Below, piece after piece: positions 1 through 12,029 of a stretch of 64,000 nucleotides of DNA (position 1 is its first letter; each line of letters opens with the position of its first letter). Both the position numbers and the translations under genes were made by a program. Under the pieces are notes generated by a model. It did no database searches, was not told the DNA's origin, and saw nothing but the letters and a program-made list of their open reading frames with translations. Source of the stretch: Liopterus haemorrhoidalis (Eukaryota; Arthropoda; Insecta; Coleoptera; Dytiscidae); NCBI GenBank assembly GCA_963971575.1, contig OZ020619.1:22450813-22514812 (forward strand). Direction: 5' to 3'.

Positions 1-480
1 TTATACTCGAAATTGATATACAACTCAACAAATTTGATGTAAATAGCAAAATTCTATTTTCGAGCGTTATTTCGAAAGCGGCTTCATTTGAGACCAAGTG
101 CTGCAAACAAACCTAAGCAAATTGATGCTATCCGTGTATGCACGGAGTATCTTACTTAAATGTCATATTTTACAGCCGTTCCGCCCGGATATGTCAATTT
201 TTTTATTTCATTTCGGGCAAAACTCGAATAATAACAAGTCATATGTCATTTTTTATTTCATTTTTGTAATTTACAGGTCCGATTTGGTCGAAAACGATAT
301 AAAGAGTGCCAAAATAATACTAAAATGGGACTTTACACATTTCGGTTACTACCTTAATTTCGGCGCTCCGCAGAGAAAAATTCCGCGCATATTCTTGTAG
401 CCAAGGATATGCCCTACAGATTTAGGAAGAATTGAAACCAAATATTAATATACGCAGATTTGCAGTGATAGACGGGATAG
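1..480. other. Unassigned AT-rich sequence
   Basis: I see no recognisable coding domain, terminal repeat or tandem structure here. The only long open frame (98-400, forward) has a composition expected of AT-rich noncoding DNA and resembles no family I know. Confidence 0.4.
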
Positions 481-533
481 ACGGGCGGGCTAGATGCTCA
501 CACAACGAGAAACAACGCAACATTGCTTAGCGC

Positions 534-640
534 GTGGGTCGCGGTACGCCGACGAAATTCGAGGCAACCGACGAAAACATTTTTCGCGATCAATCGACGA
601 AAACCGAAGCCGACGATAACCGAAGTCAACGAAAACCGAG
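534..640 (+). repeat. Short degenerate GACGAAAACCGA-type repeat
   Basis: About five imperfect copies of a 12-18 bp unit resembling CGACGAAAACCGA run in tandem. The unit is CpG-rich in an AT-rich setting, and the block ends close to the start of the LINE fragment at 650. It resembles the subterminal repeats of small DNA transposons, but no matching partner end was found, so it is listed only as a repeat. Confidence 0.45.
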
Positions 641-649
641 GTACCACTG

Positions 650-812
650 TATATTCATACTCCACTTGACATCGTCCTTAAACCTCCTCTCCCCTATGCT
701 CCATAGCTTTACCATAACCAGCCTTGCTTTCTTCATTCTTTCCCCAACGTGTTGCTCTGCCCTGTTGTTCCTCGTTAGCACGTATCGCAGGTACTTTATA
801 CCCTTCACCATA
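650..812 (-). pseudogene. LINE reverse transcriptase fragment (distal part)
   Basis: Read on the reverse strand, this encodes a run with KGIKYLRYVL, RMKKARLVM and GERRFKDDVKW. It resembles the region just after the catalytic palm of a non-LTR retrotransposon reverse transcriptase. The preceding part of the same protein lies at 2115-2445 on the same strand and stops near GREIEE, where this piece resumes. The simplest reading is one LINE copy split by the segment 813-2112. There is no start codon and no intact frame beyond about 50 residues, so it is a fossil. The clade is not certain. Confidence 0.7.
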
Positions 813-2112
813 GGCGCCCACAAGGGGGGGGGGCAAGATGGGTTAGTTGCCCCCCCCTGGATTTCGGAACCAATTACCAATTTGTATCTTAGAAAAAAAA
901 ATATATTATTTAAATATAAAATACATAAAAAAACAGCTTTATAAAAATGGTAGATACATAGGTATGTATTTATCAAGTAGATTCGGGAAAGATCGCACGA
1001 GGTTGCAATTCCTTCACTCACATTGATACTTGGACTGTATGGTATTTAGACAAATTATAAAAATACACTAATACTATATTTTCTATAAATTGTAACCATA
1101 TATTTAAGATATGTTAAGTTATAAATTTTGTTAGATTACAAATAAATGTAAGAAATAAATTGTTTAATCAGTTCCATTTGTTGTTTTATTATTCGCATAA
1201 TATGTATATTTGTACTACAATAAAAAAAAATCAGCTGTGGCCACCACAGGACCGACCGCCATCATAAAGTACTTGTATAAAATACATTCTAGCAGCAGAG
1301 TGGAAATAACTTGGCCTAATATTTTCTAACAGAGATATTATTTATCATGACCATGGAAACGTTACATATAAGTATGAAAAAATTGAGATTAGAAAAAATT
1401 TCGAAAAATTTTTCAAATATTTTTCATTTTATAACTGTTTCAAATAAAAGTTGTTAGTTATTGCTTTTATGGCAACTTTTGTTCAATAAATTTTTTCGAA
1501 ATATTTTTCTGTTGTGAAATATTCGCAAAAATCTTAAAATCGACACGAGTAAACTCCCATTTTTAGTCAACCGATTTTTACCAAAAGTTGATCAACTCGT
1601 TCCATTGATGGCAGAAGCTTAAATATGCAGTTTCATAAAAATCCTTTTAGCCGAATTTGCTCTGCACGTGTACACAGACACACAGACGGACGGACGAACA
1701 GACAGACCGACAGACATCATGCTAAAAATAGTCAAAACCTTATGTAGGGACCTCAATTCGTGAACATCCATCGAAATCTCGAAATGTCAAAATCGGTATG
1801 ATCACAATACCTCCCTTATATATGTTGGCGGTCGGTAAAAACGATATTTAATTATTATATAAAATATAAAATATATATACAAAAAAACGATTGTTTATTA
1901 TTATATTTTTGCATTAGCAACTTTGGCTATTAGCCAGGATAGTTCTTATATACTAAATCGATAATTTTTAACTATAGAGAACACATTTTTAACTATAAAA
2001 TAAATGTTTATCCTCAGCGGGGTTCGTTCCCAGACCCGCCATATGGAAAGCATTGTTCGAATATGACATCTATATCTATGTTTTGGTCCCCCCCCCAGAA
2101 TAATTTCTGCGG
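813..2112. mobile_element. Candidate DNA element splitting a LINE fragment
   Basis: This segment separates two consecutive parts of one LINE reverse transcriptase. Its ends carry a short inverted motif, AGGCGCCCACA on the left and, read inverted, AGGCGCCCGCAG on the right. Each is followed by a G or C homopolymer tract. No coding capacity is visible, and no convincing target-site duplication could be fixed. It contains the repeat copy at 1229-1838. Calling it a nonautonomous DNA transposon is an inference from the split and the inverted ends. Confidence 0.4.
1229..1838 (+). repeat. Dispersed ~600-bp repeat, copy 1 (inverted copy at 47697-48258)
   Basis: The segment begins CAGCTGTGGCCACCACAGG and ends near GGCGGTCGGTAAAAA. 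The same sequence, inverted and diverged, occupies 47697-48258. Both include a block of CAGA/GGAC tetramers of different length (about 1675-1715 here) and the phrase GGGAGGTATTGTGATCATACC or its complement. It has no coding capacity. It behaves like a nonautonomous interspersed element that carries a seed microsatellite. Confidence 0.75.
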
Positions 2113-2114
2113 GC

Positions 2115-2445
2115 GCCTGTGCTCTTCTCTTCTTCAATTTCTCTTCCTGACCATTCCCATCTTACTTTCTTTCTTCTTCTTCCCCCTTTTCCGAACACCA
2201 TCACCTTCGTTTTGTCTCTGTTGACCTCCAACTTCTTTCTTTTAAAGTACTTGTCTGCTGGGTACATCATCACTTTCAGTTCTTGTTCCTTCTCCGCCAT
2301 CAATGTCATATCATCAACGTACCTAGTATCCATAGCTTTCTCTTTCCCACCACCACACCTCCATCTTGCCCCTTCCTCATTTTTTCTTCAAAATCAGCCA
2401 TGTATACGTTGAACAGTGTCCCTGCTTCACCCCCTTATTCGCCCC
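2115..2445 (-). pseudogene. LINE reverse transcriptase fragment with YVDD motif
   Basis: The reverse-strand translation holds the palm catalytic motif RYVDDMTLMAE, followed by KRKKLEVNRDKTKVMVFG and KVRWEWSGREIEE. This order is typical of non-LTR reverse transcriptases. Upstream residues (KNEEGARW, GGGKEKAMDT) are out of frame with the palm, so it is a decayed fragment. It continues into 650-812 if the intervening element is removed. A related fragment lies on the forward strand at 44995-45360. Only the core of the reverse transcriptase remains. Confidence 0.8.
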
Positions 2446-2539
2446 TAATTCCCAATTCTAAATTTACTATTGTACCTTTTTATTATGGTAAAACTGTTTT
2501 CAAAACTCTTCCAATAATAATACTGAAAATAGTGGACTT

Positions 2540-2698
2540 ATCACCTTTTTTTATTATTTTTTTAATGGCCTTTGCTGCTGGTGCAATTAGCCAGAACAAT
2601 TCTTATTTTTAAAAAATTCCATGCCTGAACGGGATTTGAACCCGATACCTTAGCAATGTAGAGCACATGTGTTACCACTATGCTACGCCGGTCTTTTG
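2540..2698 (-). mobile_element. tRNA-derived SINE, family 1, copy 1
   Basis: On the reverse strand the head reads GGCGTAGCATAGTGGTAAC, matching an internal RNA polymerase III A box. About 35 bases later GGTTCAAATCCCG matches a B box. The tail (AAGAATTGTTCTGGCTAATTG, then AGCAGCAAAGGCC) is shared with the forward-strand copy at 33338-33475, so this is a dispersed SINE rather than a single tRNA gene. The tRNA-like fold is imperfect and sequence continues past where a tRNA would end. Confidence 0.8.
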
Positions 2699-2907
2699 AA
2701 AAATTCTTATCACTTTATGTCCTGGCGATGTAAGATACGTTTACGTGACGTGCTCATTTTCCAGGTGGACCGATAGAAACGCCACAAAGGGTCCCAAATA
2801 CCGATAACTGATGAAAGCTAACTACATAAATAAAGTGTGCAGTCAAATCGGGTCTGGCCCGGATCTATAAATACTATAAATTCAGTTATTATTAGGTGAA
2901 CTATGAC

Positions 2908-3524
2908 TAGGGTTACCATATTTTTTGTGCGCCAAAACGGGACAGAGTAAAAATTACAAAAGCGTGTTTAAAATAATAATTTGATTTTATTTTAGATATT
3001 ACAAAATAATAACTAATGACCAAAAAAAAAGGTAGTCACATTTAAATTTCAACTGTAGACCTAAAAAAAAGTCACTTCTAAAATTACATTTCACTAAATT
3101 ACCTTTACATTCATTTAGCATTTGGCGCCCTTTTGAATCTCACGTCAGCGCCCCCCTCGAACGGCGCCCGCATGCTTTGCATGCTGTGTAGCGCCGGCTC
3201 TGCGAAAGAGAAATGTATGATTCGCAAACTTGATAGAATTTGTGACCGTCGCCATGTAAATGGCTAAGTGGGGATGTAAGGCGGGAACGAGTTCCCCTCT
3301 CTGTGGGGTGCATGAAAGGTGCCCATAGTAAATCGAATCTTTCTAGTATTGAAACAATTATAAAAAAAATATATTACAAAAAAATAATTATTTTATTTAT
3401 AGTAATTATAAAACTAAATACTAATACTAAAAAACCGGGACATATTTCAAACCGAGATAGGACACCGGGATATATGTTGAAAACCGGGACTGTCCCGGTC
3501 AAACCGAGACGTATGGTAACCCTA
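2908..3524. mobile_element. hAT-type MITE with 8-bp target-site duplication
   Basis: The element starts TAGGGTTACCATA and ends TATGGTAACCCTA, a 13-bp perfect terminal inverted repeat. It is flanked on both sides by ACTATGAC (2900-2907 and 3525-3532), an exact 8-bp duplication as hAT transposases make. At 617 bp with no transposase it is nonautonomous. Subterminal CGGGAC/GTCCCG motifs recur near the right end. The interior includes a GCGCCGGCTCTG segment related to the small element at 43685-43823, suggesting an old nested insertion. Confidence 0.92.
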
Positions 3525-3599
3525 ACTATGACAGATGATCGTTTATCTGGTTTGAGTGTGGTTTAAGTGTGCACAGGCCATTAGAATGGCAGGCATTGA

Positions 3600-3890
3600 T
3601 GCCTACTAAATGTGAACCATCTGGGTTTGACCTACCACGACATCTTTGGTCAACCATTAACCGCATTCGTACCAACCACGGTAGATGTGCTGCTACTTTC
3701 TCGAAATGAGGTATCACTTCCTCGCCAAACTGTGACTGCGGCGCACCAAATCAAACAGTGCAGCACATTGCATTCGAATGCCCTCTTCGAGCTTATCCTG
3801 GCAAAAAGGAGGATTTCATTACCATCCCACATGAGGTTCTGACCTGCCTAGCTACCCTTAACGTCCAAATATGATGAATTCTTGTGCAAT
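3600..3890 (+). pseudogene. LINE ORF2 C-terminal fragment (gag-knuckle-like CCHC)
   Basis: The forward reading gives GFDLPRHLWSTINRIRTNHG, then NCDCGAPNQTVQHIAFECP, a C-x-C-x7-H-x4-C type zinc motif. This is the conserved C-terminal region after reverse transcriptase (and often RNase H) in many insect LINEs. A frame change near 3700 separates the halves. It follows the hAT MITE directly and is 5'-truncated; sequence to about 4160 may be its 3' untranslated region. It is not functional. Confidence 0.75.
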
Positions 3891-4284
3891 AGATTTTGTT
3901 GATGCTGCAATTAAAATATAAAATATTCTCTATGATCTGGTTGTCATAGATAATGATGTATTTTGACAGTTGTGAAAAATAAATATAAAAGTACAATTGT
4001 GTCAAAAGTACTCTCTTTAATACTGCCATTTCACAGATTTTTTTTTAAATATTATTTTGTATTTTTGTTAACAATATGTTTCTTTTATTTTTGTTTATTA
4101 TATACTTGTACTAATGTATCCATACGCTAAATAAAAAGTGTGCACAGGGAACAAATTACTAATAATAGTGTAGATTGTATAGAGTCATTAATGTCAACTT
4201 GCCAATGATTGCAGACTCTTTAAATTTTTATTTAAATATTATTTATGATAGTTTATTTAATAAATTACCAAATATTTTCAAAAA
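3891..4284. other. AT-rich sequence without recognised genes
   Basis: Probably the 3' untranslated part of the LINE fragment up to about 4160, followed by unassigned AT-rich DNA. No tandem repeat or terminal repeat is visible. Confidence 0.35.
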
Positions 4285-4479
4285 TACAGTCTGTTTCAAA
4301 CGGTTAGGCGGAACTAAATGGGAATTTAGTTCTTTTAGGTTGTCACGAAAAGGGACCTTGCTTGGGTTATTTAATTTTTACGTTGGAATGACAAAATTTA
4401 AAATTCCAACAATGAAACCATGGAAACGAATGACATATGTCAAAATTAAATTATTTTTCTTACATATTTTAATGACAAA

Positions 4480-6395
<1,916 letters not shown>

Positions 6396-7151
6396 TGGGA
6401 TATTTGTATTAAGAATGACACAAAAAATCAAAATATAAAGAAAATGACATTTTAAAATGATATTAACCTTAACCAAAAAATGTTTGTTGCAAGTATGATT
6501 TACAAAGCTTAAACAAAACGGATGAAAAGCATGATTTAAACGATGAAAGTAACTAGATTGCAAAATCTAGTTCCGCCTAACCGTTTGGAACAGACTTTAT
6601 GTCTTCATATTTTACCTCCTTGAAAAAAATTCTGCCGGCACCCATGTTGTATATTTACATTTGTGTTTAAACAAGTTTTCTGATTATTTTCATTGATTAA
6701 CACTTGGGATTTCTTACAAGTCTATAACGACGTCAAAACTAGAAATGTAAAGATACGCTATGATGCAAACAGATTGAGAGGCGATAATTACGGGCCCGAT
6801 GACAGATATAAAACTGAGCGTAGATATAAATTGTACCTACTCTATTTTTTCTGTAATATAACATACGAGGGTAGGGGCCGGTTTCTGGAAATAAAATTTA
6901 TTGACACGATATCGTCTCAATAGTTATCGATACAATAAACCTTATCGAGTCGATAACTTTTTGACGGTTTCTCGATTTTCATCTGACATGTTTATTGTAT
7001 CCAATAACTATTGTAGCATTTCAATTCACACAGCCAAAATATTTACAAAATCTCTTGTCATTTATGTGATCAATTGTTTACAAATGACAATAGTCAATGT
7101 CAGTGTCAAAAATAATTTACAAAAATATATATTTTTGACAATTAGTTTAAA

Positions 7152-7156
7152 AATAG
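7152..7156. other. Target-site duplication of BEL element (left)
   Basis: AATAG here matches AATAG at 11035-11039 on the other side of the LTR element. A 5-bp duplication is usual for BEL/Pao insertion. Confidence 0.9.
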
Positions 7157-7354
7157 TATTTCGGATTAGTGGACTGTATTTTTTAGTAAACTTATCTCTT
7201 GATGTGATATATTAAATTATTTATTAATTTATTAAATACACTCACGTAAAATATACACAATTATGTCATATTGTTTTTTAACTACAATTGTTTCTTCACG
7301 GCACTCTATATACATATATATTTATGCAATAATAATATAATTCAATTTTAAACA
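7157..7354 (-). repeat. BEL/Pao 3' LTR
   Basis: In element orientation it starts TGTTTAAAATTGAATT and ends CCGAAATA. I find no difference from the 5' LTR at 10837-11034. The polypurine tract (AAGGGGGGGAGTA in element orientation) lies immediately before it. Confidence 0.95.
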
Positions 7355-7367
7355 TACTCCCCCCCTT
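7355..7367 (-). promoter_or_regulatory. BEL/Pao polypurine tract
   Basis: On the element strand this reads AAGGGGGGGAGTA directly before the 3' LTR. That is the position and composition expected of the plus-strand DNA primer. Confidence 0.8.
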
Positions 7368-7389
7368 GGCTTGACAAGCCAAAGAATGA

Positions 7390-8379
7390 AGCACAGACAC
7401 ACATACACTAGCACAACACTATTTTTCTCTTGATGTTGGAAGTGGAATCAGTTTATATGTGGCTCGTTTCATTAAGCCCTTGAAGGTCTTGATCGTAGCT
7501 ACACGCACTCTTCCGTCGGCGCCGGGATGTGTTTCTTTGATGACTAATACCAGTTGTTCAAGTTGGATATTTGTCTGAGGCGATCTCCATTTATTTCGCT
7601 GTTGTAAGGTATTCAGATAGTCTGAAGACCACATTTTCTTCACAATGGTTTGGACAATTTTCTGTAAACGTTGCCATTGATCTAATTTATTAACAGGTAT
7701 GTCAGACAGGTTCGGTTCAGGAAGACAGGTAAGAGGTTCGCCGATTAGAAAATGATCAGGAGATAAATAGGATGTATCAAAAGGATCATGGGTTAGGTGC
7801 GTCAGAGGTCTCGAATTTAAGCAGGCTTCAATTTGATAAAGAACGGTGGCCAGTTGTTCGAAGGTAAGAGAGGTTGTATCAACTGTTCTGCGTAAATGAT
7901 GTTTTGTAATATTTTGCTACAAGCTATAAGTGCATCATTTAATTCGACGGCTGACAGAAAACCTATAAGTTTTTTGTCTGGAAAACTGTTTACTAATTCC
8001 TTGCAGTAGGCAACGATATTTAATAGTTTCTTTAATGATGAATAATTCGTCGGATTGTTATTTCAGAGCAGATTCTATGTCGTCGTGACCGCTGAGAACG
8101 TCGTCTATATAAAAATCTCGTCGTAGTACCTCTGTAGCTTCAAGAAACTTGCTTGTTCTTTGTCAGCAAGAGAATCTCGCCATATGATTCTTTGTAAAGC
8201 CATGTCATCAGGATGTATTGCTATCTGACAATACATTTTGTTTATGTCCGCAGTAAATGCTACTTGTTGCATTCTAAATCGTAGGATAATAGAGCATAAA
8301 TCTTGTTGAATCGTAGGATCTGCCATTGAGTGATATTCCTGTTGTAGTCTTAGCAGAACGATCAAATACAACTCTTAGT
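7390..8379 (-). pseudogene. BEL/Pao pol remnant: RT start and integrase C-terminus
   Basis: From 8495 downwards, the reverse strand gives the beginning of a BEL reverse transcriptase, with YYFPHHIVLKD, LRVVFDRSA and, after a frameshift near 8370, FTADINKMYCQIAIHPDD. It breaks up after KLQRYYDEIFI (8105). From about 7920 the reading jumps to integrase C-terminal sequence: HHLRRTVDTTSLTFEQL, QIEACLNSRPL, and the tail HPGADGRVRVATIKTFKG with MKRATYKLIPLP. RNase H and the integrase DDE core lie in the missing interval. The product cannot be functional. Confidence 0.87.
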
Positions 8380-10497
8380 TTAGTCGTAGTGCTGGTATCT
8401 TTCAGAACAATGTGGTGTGGGAAATAATAAGTCATTTCGTCGTTTGAATGGTTCAGGTTCAATCTTCTCCATATGTCCCAACTGTTCGTACTCAAGCATA
8501 AATTTATTAAAATCTCGTCGAAGTTTAGAGTCGCGTTCTAATTTACGTTGTAAGTGTTGGAATCTAGACGTTGCACTCTTAAGTGGATCGTCTAAGCTAG
8601 TACTGTTTTGTCGAAGTGGTAGACGTACTGTGAATCTGTCATCCCCTTTCCTCGTAGTATTATTTGTAAAATGTTTCTTGCATTCTGAGTGTTCAGTAGA
8701 TTTATTATTAGTGCAGTTGACGTTTTCAATATTCCAAAATTCTTGTAGTCGTTCATCTACAGGAACATCTTTTCTAAGAAGAAATGAGCGTTGTTTGGTC
8801 AAATGTGGTTGATTTGTAGTTGACTGGGGAACAGATCCAGCCAAAATCCAACCCAGAGCAGTATTTTGTAATATAGGATACGAACCTTCACGTTGTTGGT
8901 GGCTTTGAAGTAGTATATGGAGAAATAGTTCAGCTCCAATCAAAATATCTATTTTCGAAGGTATGTTAAATTCTGGATCAGCCAATGTAATGTTTGATGG
9001 AATATTCCATTCTTTAGTATCAATGTATGAAGAAGGCAGTTCTGCAGTTATTCTTGGTAATACAGAACAAGTGATCTTAGTTTCATAATCAGTTACATTT
9101 GATCTTACCTTTATTGAAACATTATATTTAGAATTCGATACAATGTTGCTGATTCCTAGAATAGGAACTTCGTTACGTAGTTTTGTTAGGTGCAGGCGTT
9201 GTGCTAAGTCTTCCGTGATAAAATGAGTTTGAGAACATGAATCTAGTAAAGCTCTGCATTTATGAAGATTTCCATTATTGTCTTGTATGTTAACAATTGC
9301 AGTTGGTAACAAAATTTGGTTGTGTTGTTGTGCGTTGAATGAGCAATACGATACCGAACTAGTCCATGGCTCTTCTCTGTCGTTGTGCTGCTCGGATGGA
9401 TTATTTCTCGATGTATTCTCCTTATTTTTACGATGCAATAAGGTATGGTGTTTCCAACCACAAGTAAAACAACCTTTTGAATTACATTGTGATATGTTAT
9501 GTGAAGACGAAAGACAATTGTAACATAATTTATTTTGTTTGACGAAAGTATGCCTGTCAGTAATGCTGAGTTTTTCAAAATTTGGGCATTTATAAATGAA
9601 ATGTGCATCCTTACATTTTGGGCATGAGATATTTGTTTTATGATAAGTAGGCTTAATTTCAGTGTCGGTGTCTATACTTTCTAGAGCTTGGGATCTGATT
9701 TCAATAAAAGAACATAGGTCATCTAAAGACAAGAGTTCCGCTTGTTTTGATGACTCTACTTCCCATTCTTTTCGTATTGTAGCTTCAACTTTAGATAATA
9801 TTAATTGTGAAACAAGAATTTCGTGCAATGATATTTTAGGTTTTAAGGCTTTGATTGCAGTAAGATTACTTCTAACTTCATTCAGTAACTGTCGGTATTC
9901 TGACGCAGTACCCTTTTTAACAGCAGACAATGATAATAATGCGTTAGCATGTTTTGCTGTTATGATCTTCAAATGGTTGTAACGATTATAAATAAGATCC
10001 CATGCTACTTGAAAATTTGCCGCGCTTATGGTTAAACTTTGAATTAAATTCATTGGTTCACCTTCTAGACAGCTAACTAAATAATGATGTTTTTCTACAG
10101 ATGACAAGTTAACATTGTTAATAACTAGACTTGTAAAAATATCTCTAAATTTCAGCCATGTAGTATAGTTACCCTTGAAGACTGGTAAATTTATTTTTGG
10201 TAATTTAATAGTATTAATATTACCTTCACTAGATGAATTAGTACCTTGAATCGCAGTTAAGGTTGGGGGCAATTGTTTCCGTACAGATTCTTCAATAGTT
10301 GTTGTCATTTTAGCTTGTATACTGTAGTAAAACTCTTCAAAGGCTTCTCTGTCCTTATCGTGGTCCAGCATATGTTCATCAGAGTCTTCCATTTCTAGCT
10401 GATATTGAACCTCGTTATATTTGTCTTTTATTGTTGGCAAATCTTTCTGCCGTACTACAATATTATTAATATCATCAACGGATTTGTAATTTTGCAC
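8380..10497 (-). CDS. BEL/Pao Gag-protease polyprotein (705 aa)
   Basis: Would form the retrotransposon capsid and supply the aspartic protease. The N-terminal 300 residues match the BEL Gag-like (DUF1759) pattern, with LPKINLPVFKGNYTTWLKF near residue 100. Zinc knuckle-like cysteines follow near residues 293-355 (CPKCKDAHFIYKCP, CYNCLSSSHNISQC, CFTCGWKHHTLLH). The protease has ALLDSCSQTHFITEDLAQRL near residue 420. The usual D-S-G active site reads D-S-C here, which may abolish activity. The C-terminus runs into the start of reverse transcriptase, then stops. The start chosen is the first methionine, about 340 bases inside the 5' LTR. The frame is open although the rest of pol is deleted, in keeping with recent insertion. 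Confidence 0.9.
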   Translation of the reverse strand: MQNYKSVDDINNIVVRQKDLPTIKDKYNEVQYQLEMEDSDEHMLDHDKDREAFEEFYYSIQAKMTTTIEESVRKQLPPTLTAIQGTNSSSEGNINTIKLPKINLPVFKGNYTTWLKFRDIFTSLVINNVNLSSVEKHHYLVSCLEGEPMNLIQSLTISAANFQVAWDLIYNRYNHLKIITAKHANALLSLSAVKKGTASEYRQLLNEVRSNLTAIKALKPKISLHEILVSQLILSKVEATIRKEWEVESSKQAELLSLDDLCSFIEIRSQALESIDTDTEIKPTYHKTNISCPKCKDAHFIYKCPNFEKLSITDRHTFVKQNKLCYNCLSSSHNISQCNSKGCFTCGWKHHTLLHRKNKENTSRNNPSEQHNDREEPWTSSVSYCSFNAQQHNQILLPTAIVNIQDNNGNLHKCRALLDSCSQTHFITEDLAQRLHLTKLRNEVPILGISNIVSNSKYNVSIKVRSNVTDYETKITCSVLPRITAELPSSYIDTKEWNIPSNITLADPEFNIPSKIDILIGAELFLHILLQSHQQREGSYPILQNTALGWILAGSVPQSTTNQPHLTKQRSFLLRKDVPVDERLQEFWNIENVNCTNNKSTEHSECKKHFTNNTTRKGDDRFTVRLPLRQNSTSLDDPLKSATSRFQHLQRKLERDSKLRRDFNKFMLEYEQLGHMEKIEPEPFKRRNDLLFPTPHCSERYQHYD

Positions 10498-10820
10498 GTA
10501 GGTATTTATCCTGGTTAGGCTTGCCTTGGCTAAACCTCTCTCTTTTATTAGTAACTGACGCTTACTTGCTTCCTAACTATGACAATAGTTAGATTGAAAA
10601 TGGAAAAGAAATAAAATAACTAACCTGTCAATACACCTGTAAAAAATCAGATACCTGTCAACGTTGATTCCTGACCAAACTGACCTGAACTTGCAATCGT
10701 ATTTCTTATTTATTCTTCGTAGATTGTAGAATTACTGCTGCAGAATGATTCTTCACTTCGTAGAATGATCGACTTAGTAGATATATATTGTTATATAATT
10801 CGACGACTTATATCACATCA

Positions 10821-10835
10821 GGCTCGACTGGACCA
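10821..10835 (-). promoter_or_regulatory. BEL/Pao primer-binding site
   Basis: In element orientation TGGTCCAGTCGAGCC begins one base after the 5' LTR. TGG pairs with a tRNA 3' CCA end, so a tRNA 3' terminus is the likely primer. I do not identify the tRNA. Confidence 0.75.
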
Positions 10836-10836
10836 A

Positions 10837-11034
10837 TATTTCGGATTAGTGGACTGTATTTTTTAGTAAACTTATCTCTTGATGTGATATATTAAATTAT
10901 TTATTAATTTATTAAATACACTCACGTAAAATATACACAATTATGTCATATTGTTTTTTAACTACAATTGTTTCTTCACGGCACTCTATATACATATATA
11001 TTTATGCAATAATAATATAATTCAATTTTAAACA
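10837..11034 (-). repeat. BEL/Pao 5' LTR
   Basis: 198 bp, read as identical to 7157-7354. It holds the promoter for the element. It is flanked on the outer side by the duplicated pentamer AATAG (11035-11039). Confidence 0.95.
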
Positions 11035-11183
11035 AATAGATTGTTAAAAAATGGCAGAAAAAATGTGTAAAAATTTGACACGGAAAGTTTGCAACAGACA
11101 TATTTTTTTTTTGATTTTCAAAATTTCCTCTGTATTTTCCGAAATATAAATAAACTGCGGTCTCAACAGAGCAATTCGATGTA

Positions 11184-11498
11184 TTACTTTTTTAACAATT
11201 TTGCAAACTGTACTTTGGGTACATGCACATAATCACCAACTAGCATTTGTAAAGCCCCTGTTTCTAAAAATCTCAAAGCAATTAAAATTTGAAGTTGTGC
11301 CGTTCTGGGTTCTAAATCACCTCCAATTAGACGGCATAATTCCATACATTTTCCTTTGCTTAACCGGTATCGTTGAATAAATTCTAATTCGCTATAAATG
11401 CGGAATGGGTCACTTTTATCTCTCACAGTTCTCCGATGTAATAAACATACTGCAATTACAACATCCTCATCAAATTCATCAGAACTTGAATTGGCCAT
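11184..11498 (-). pseudogene. PIF/Harbinger transposase N-terminal fragment
   Basis: The chosen start gives MANSSSDEFDEDVV. The later text FRIYSELEFIQRYRLSKGKC, QILIALRFLETG and MLVGDYVHVPKVQFAK matches the HARBI1-type N-terminal domain, where a helix-turn-helix precedes the DDE nuclease. The frame ends after about 104 codons with no nuclease residues, so it is truncated. It lies within the TIRs of the 6874-11863 element, just outside the BEL 5' LTR, and is the main protein evidence for the superfamily. An upstream methionine at 11558 adds 20 hydrophobic residues and is less likely to be the start. Confidence 0.85.
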
Positions 11499-12029
11499 TC
11501 TACCTCTATAACTATAACAGTATAAGAATATCTTAATATATATGATTTTAAGAAGCAATTACTAGTATATCTTGTAATATAAATATATTTTTTTCAAAAA
11601 TATACTGCAATTGCGATATAACCTGAACTGTCTTATGTCAGAATTGACAATAGATGTCAATTCTCATATTTATCGATACGATAAAGGGTGCTTATCGGCA
11701 ATATAACGTATCAATAAGTTATGGGTTCGATATCTCATCAATAAATAGAAAAATATATTCAAGAAACCCAAATTGTGCATTGTGTCGATAAGTTGCGGTA
11801 TCCATGGATATCGATACTATATCGATACGATATCTACAACTGAATTTTTCGAGAAACCGGCCCTAGGTCAATAAGTCCTTAAAAATCTAAGGATGGAGCT
11901 AGTAGTATCGAAGCAAGTTTGTTTCTGAAAAGTACCATCTGTCAATAGACTTCTGTAAAATTTTCAGGCATATCCATCGCGGGGTTATTTTTACATTCTA
12001 TTGGAGCAAACAACTTTTGTTATTTTCGA

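Larger units (their letters stand above)
7157..11034 (-). mobile_element. BEL/Pao LTR retrotransposon, internally deleted
   Basis: Two 198-bp LTRs, which I read as identical, bound a reverse-strand element of 3878 bp; complete BEL/Pao elements are usually 6-7 kb or more. It keeps gag and protease (8380-10497), the start of reverse transcriptase, and the last part of integrase (about 7400-7920). RNase H and the integrase catalytic core are missing. A G-rich polypurine tract abuts the 3' LTR (7355-7367) and a primer site abuts the 5' LTR. The identical LTRs and clean 5-bp duplication mean recent insertion, yet the coding region is already deleted, so it was probably mobilised in trans. Confidence 0.93.
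6874..11863 (-). mobile_element. PIF/Harbinger DNA transposon, decayed, with nested BEL element
   Basis: The left end is GGGCCGGTTTCT and the right end, read inverted, is the same 12 bases. TAG flanks both sides (6871-6873 and 11864-11866), a 3-bp duplication as in this superfamily. The subterminal regions on both sides are studded with TATCGATA-type palindromes. A Harbinger transposase N-terminus lies at 11184-11498 on the reverse strand. With the BEL insertion (7157-11034 plus one duplicated pentamer) removed, the host element is only about 1.1 kb, so most of the transposase and the MADF/Myb partner gene are gone. Confidence 0.82.

Noticed and set aside
98..400. 100-codon forward frame as a gene
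   Set aside because: Composition is that of random AT-rich DNA; no motif, homology or gene context.
2625..2698. Functional tRNA gene (reverse strand)
   Set aside because: A and B boxes are present, but the acceptor stem does not pair well, sequence continues into a shared tail, and a second dispersed copy exists; it is a SINE.
9278..9608. Overlapping frames on both strands within the BEL gag region
   Set aside because: Alternative-frame shadows of the 705-residue Gag-protease frame.
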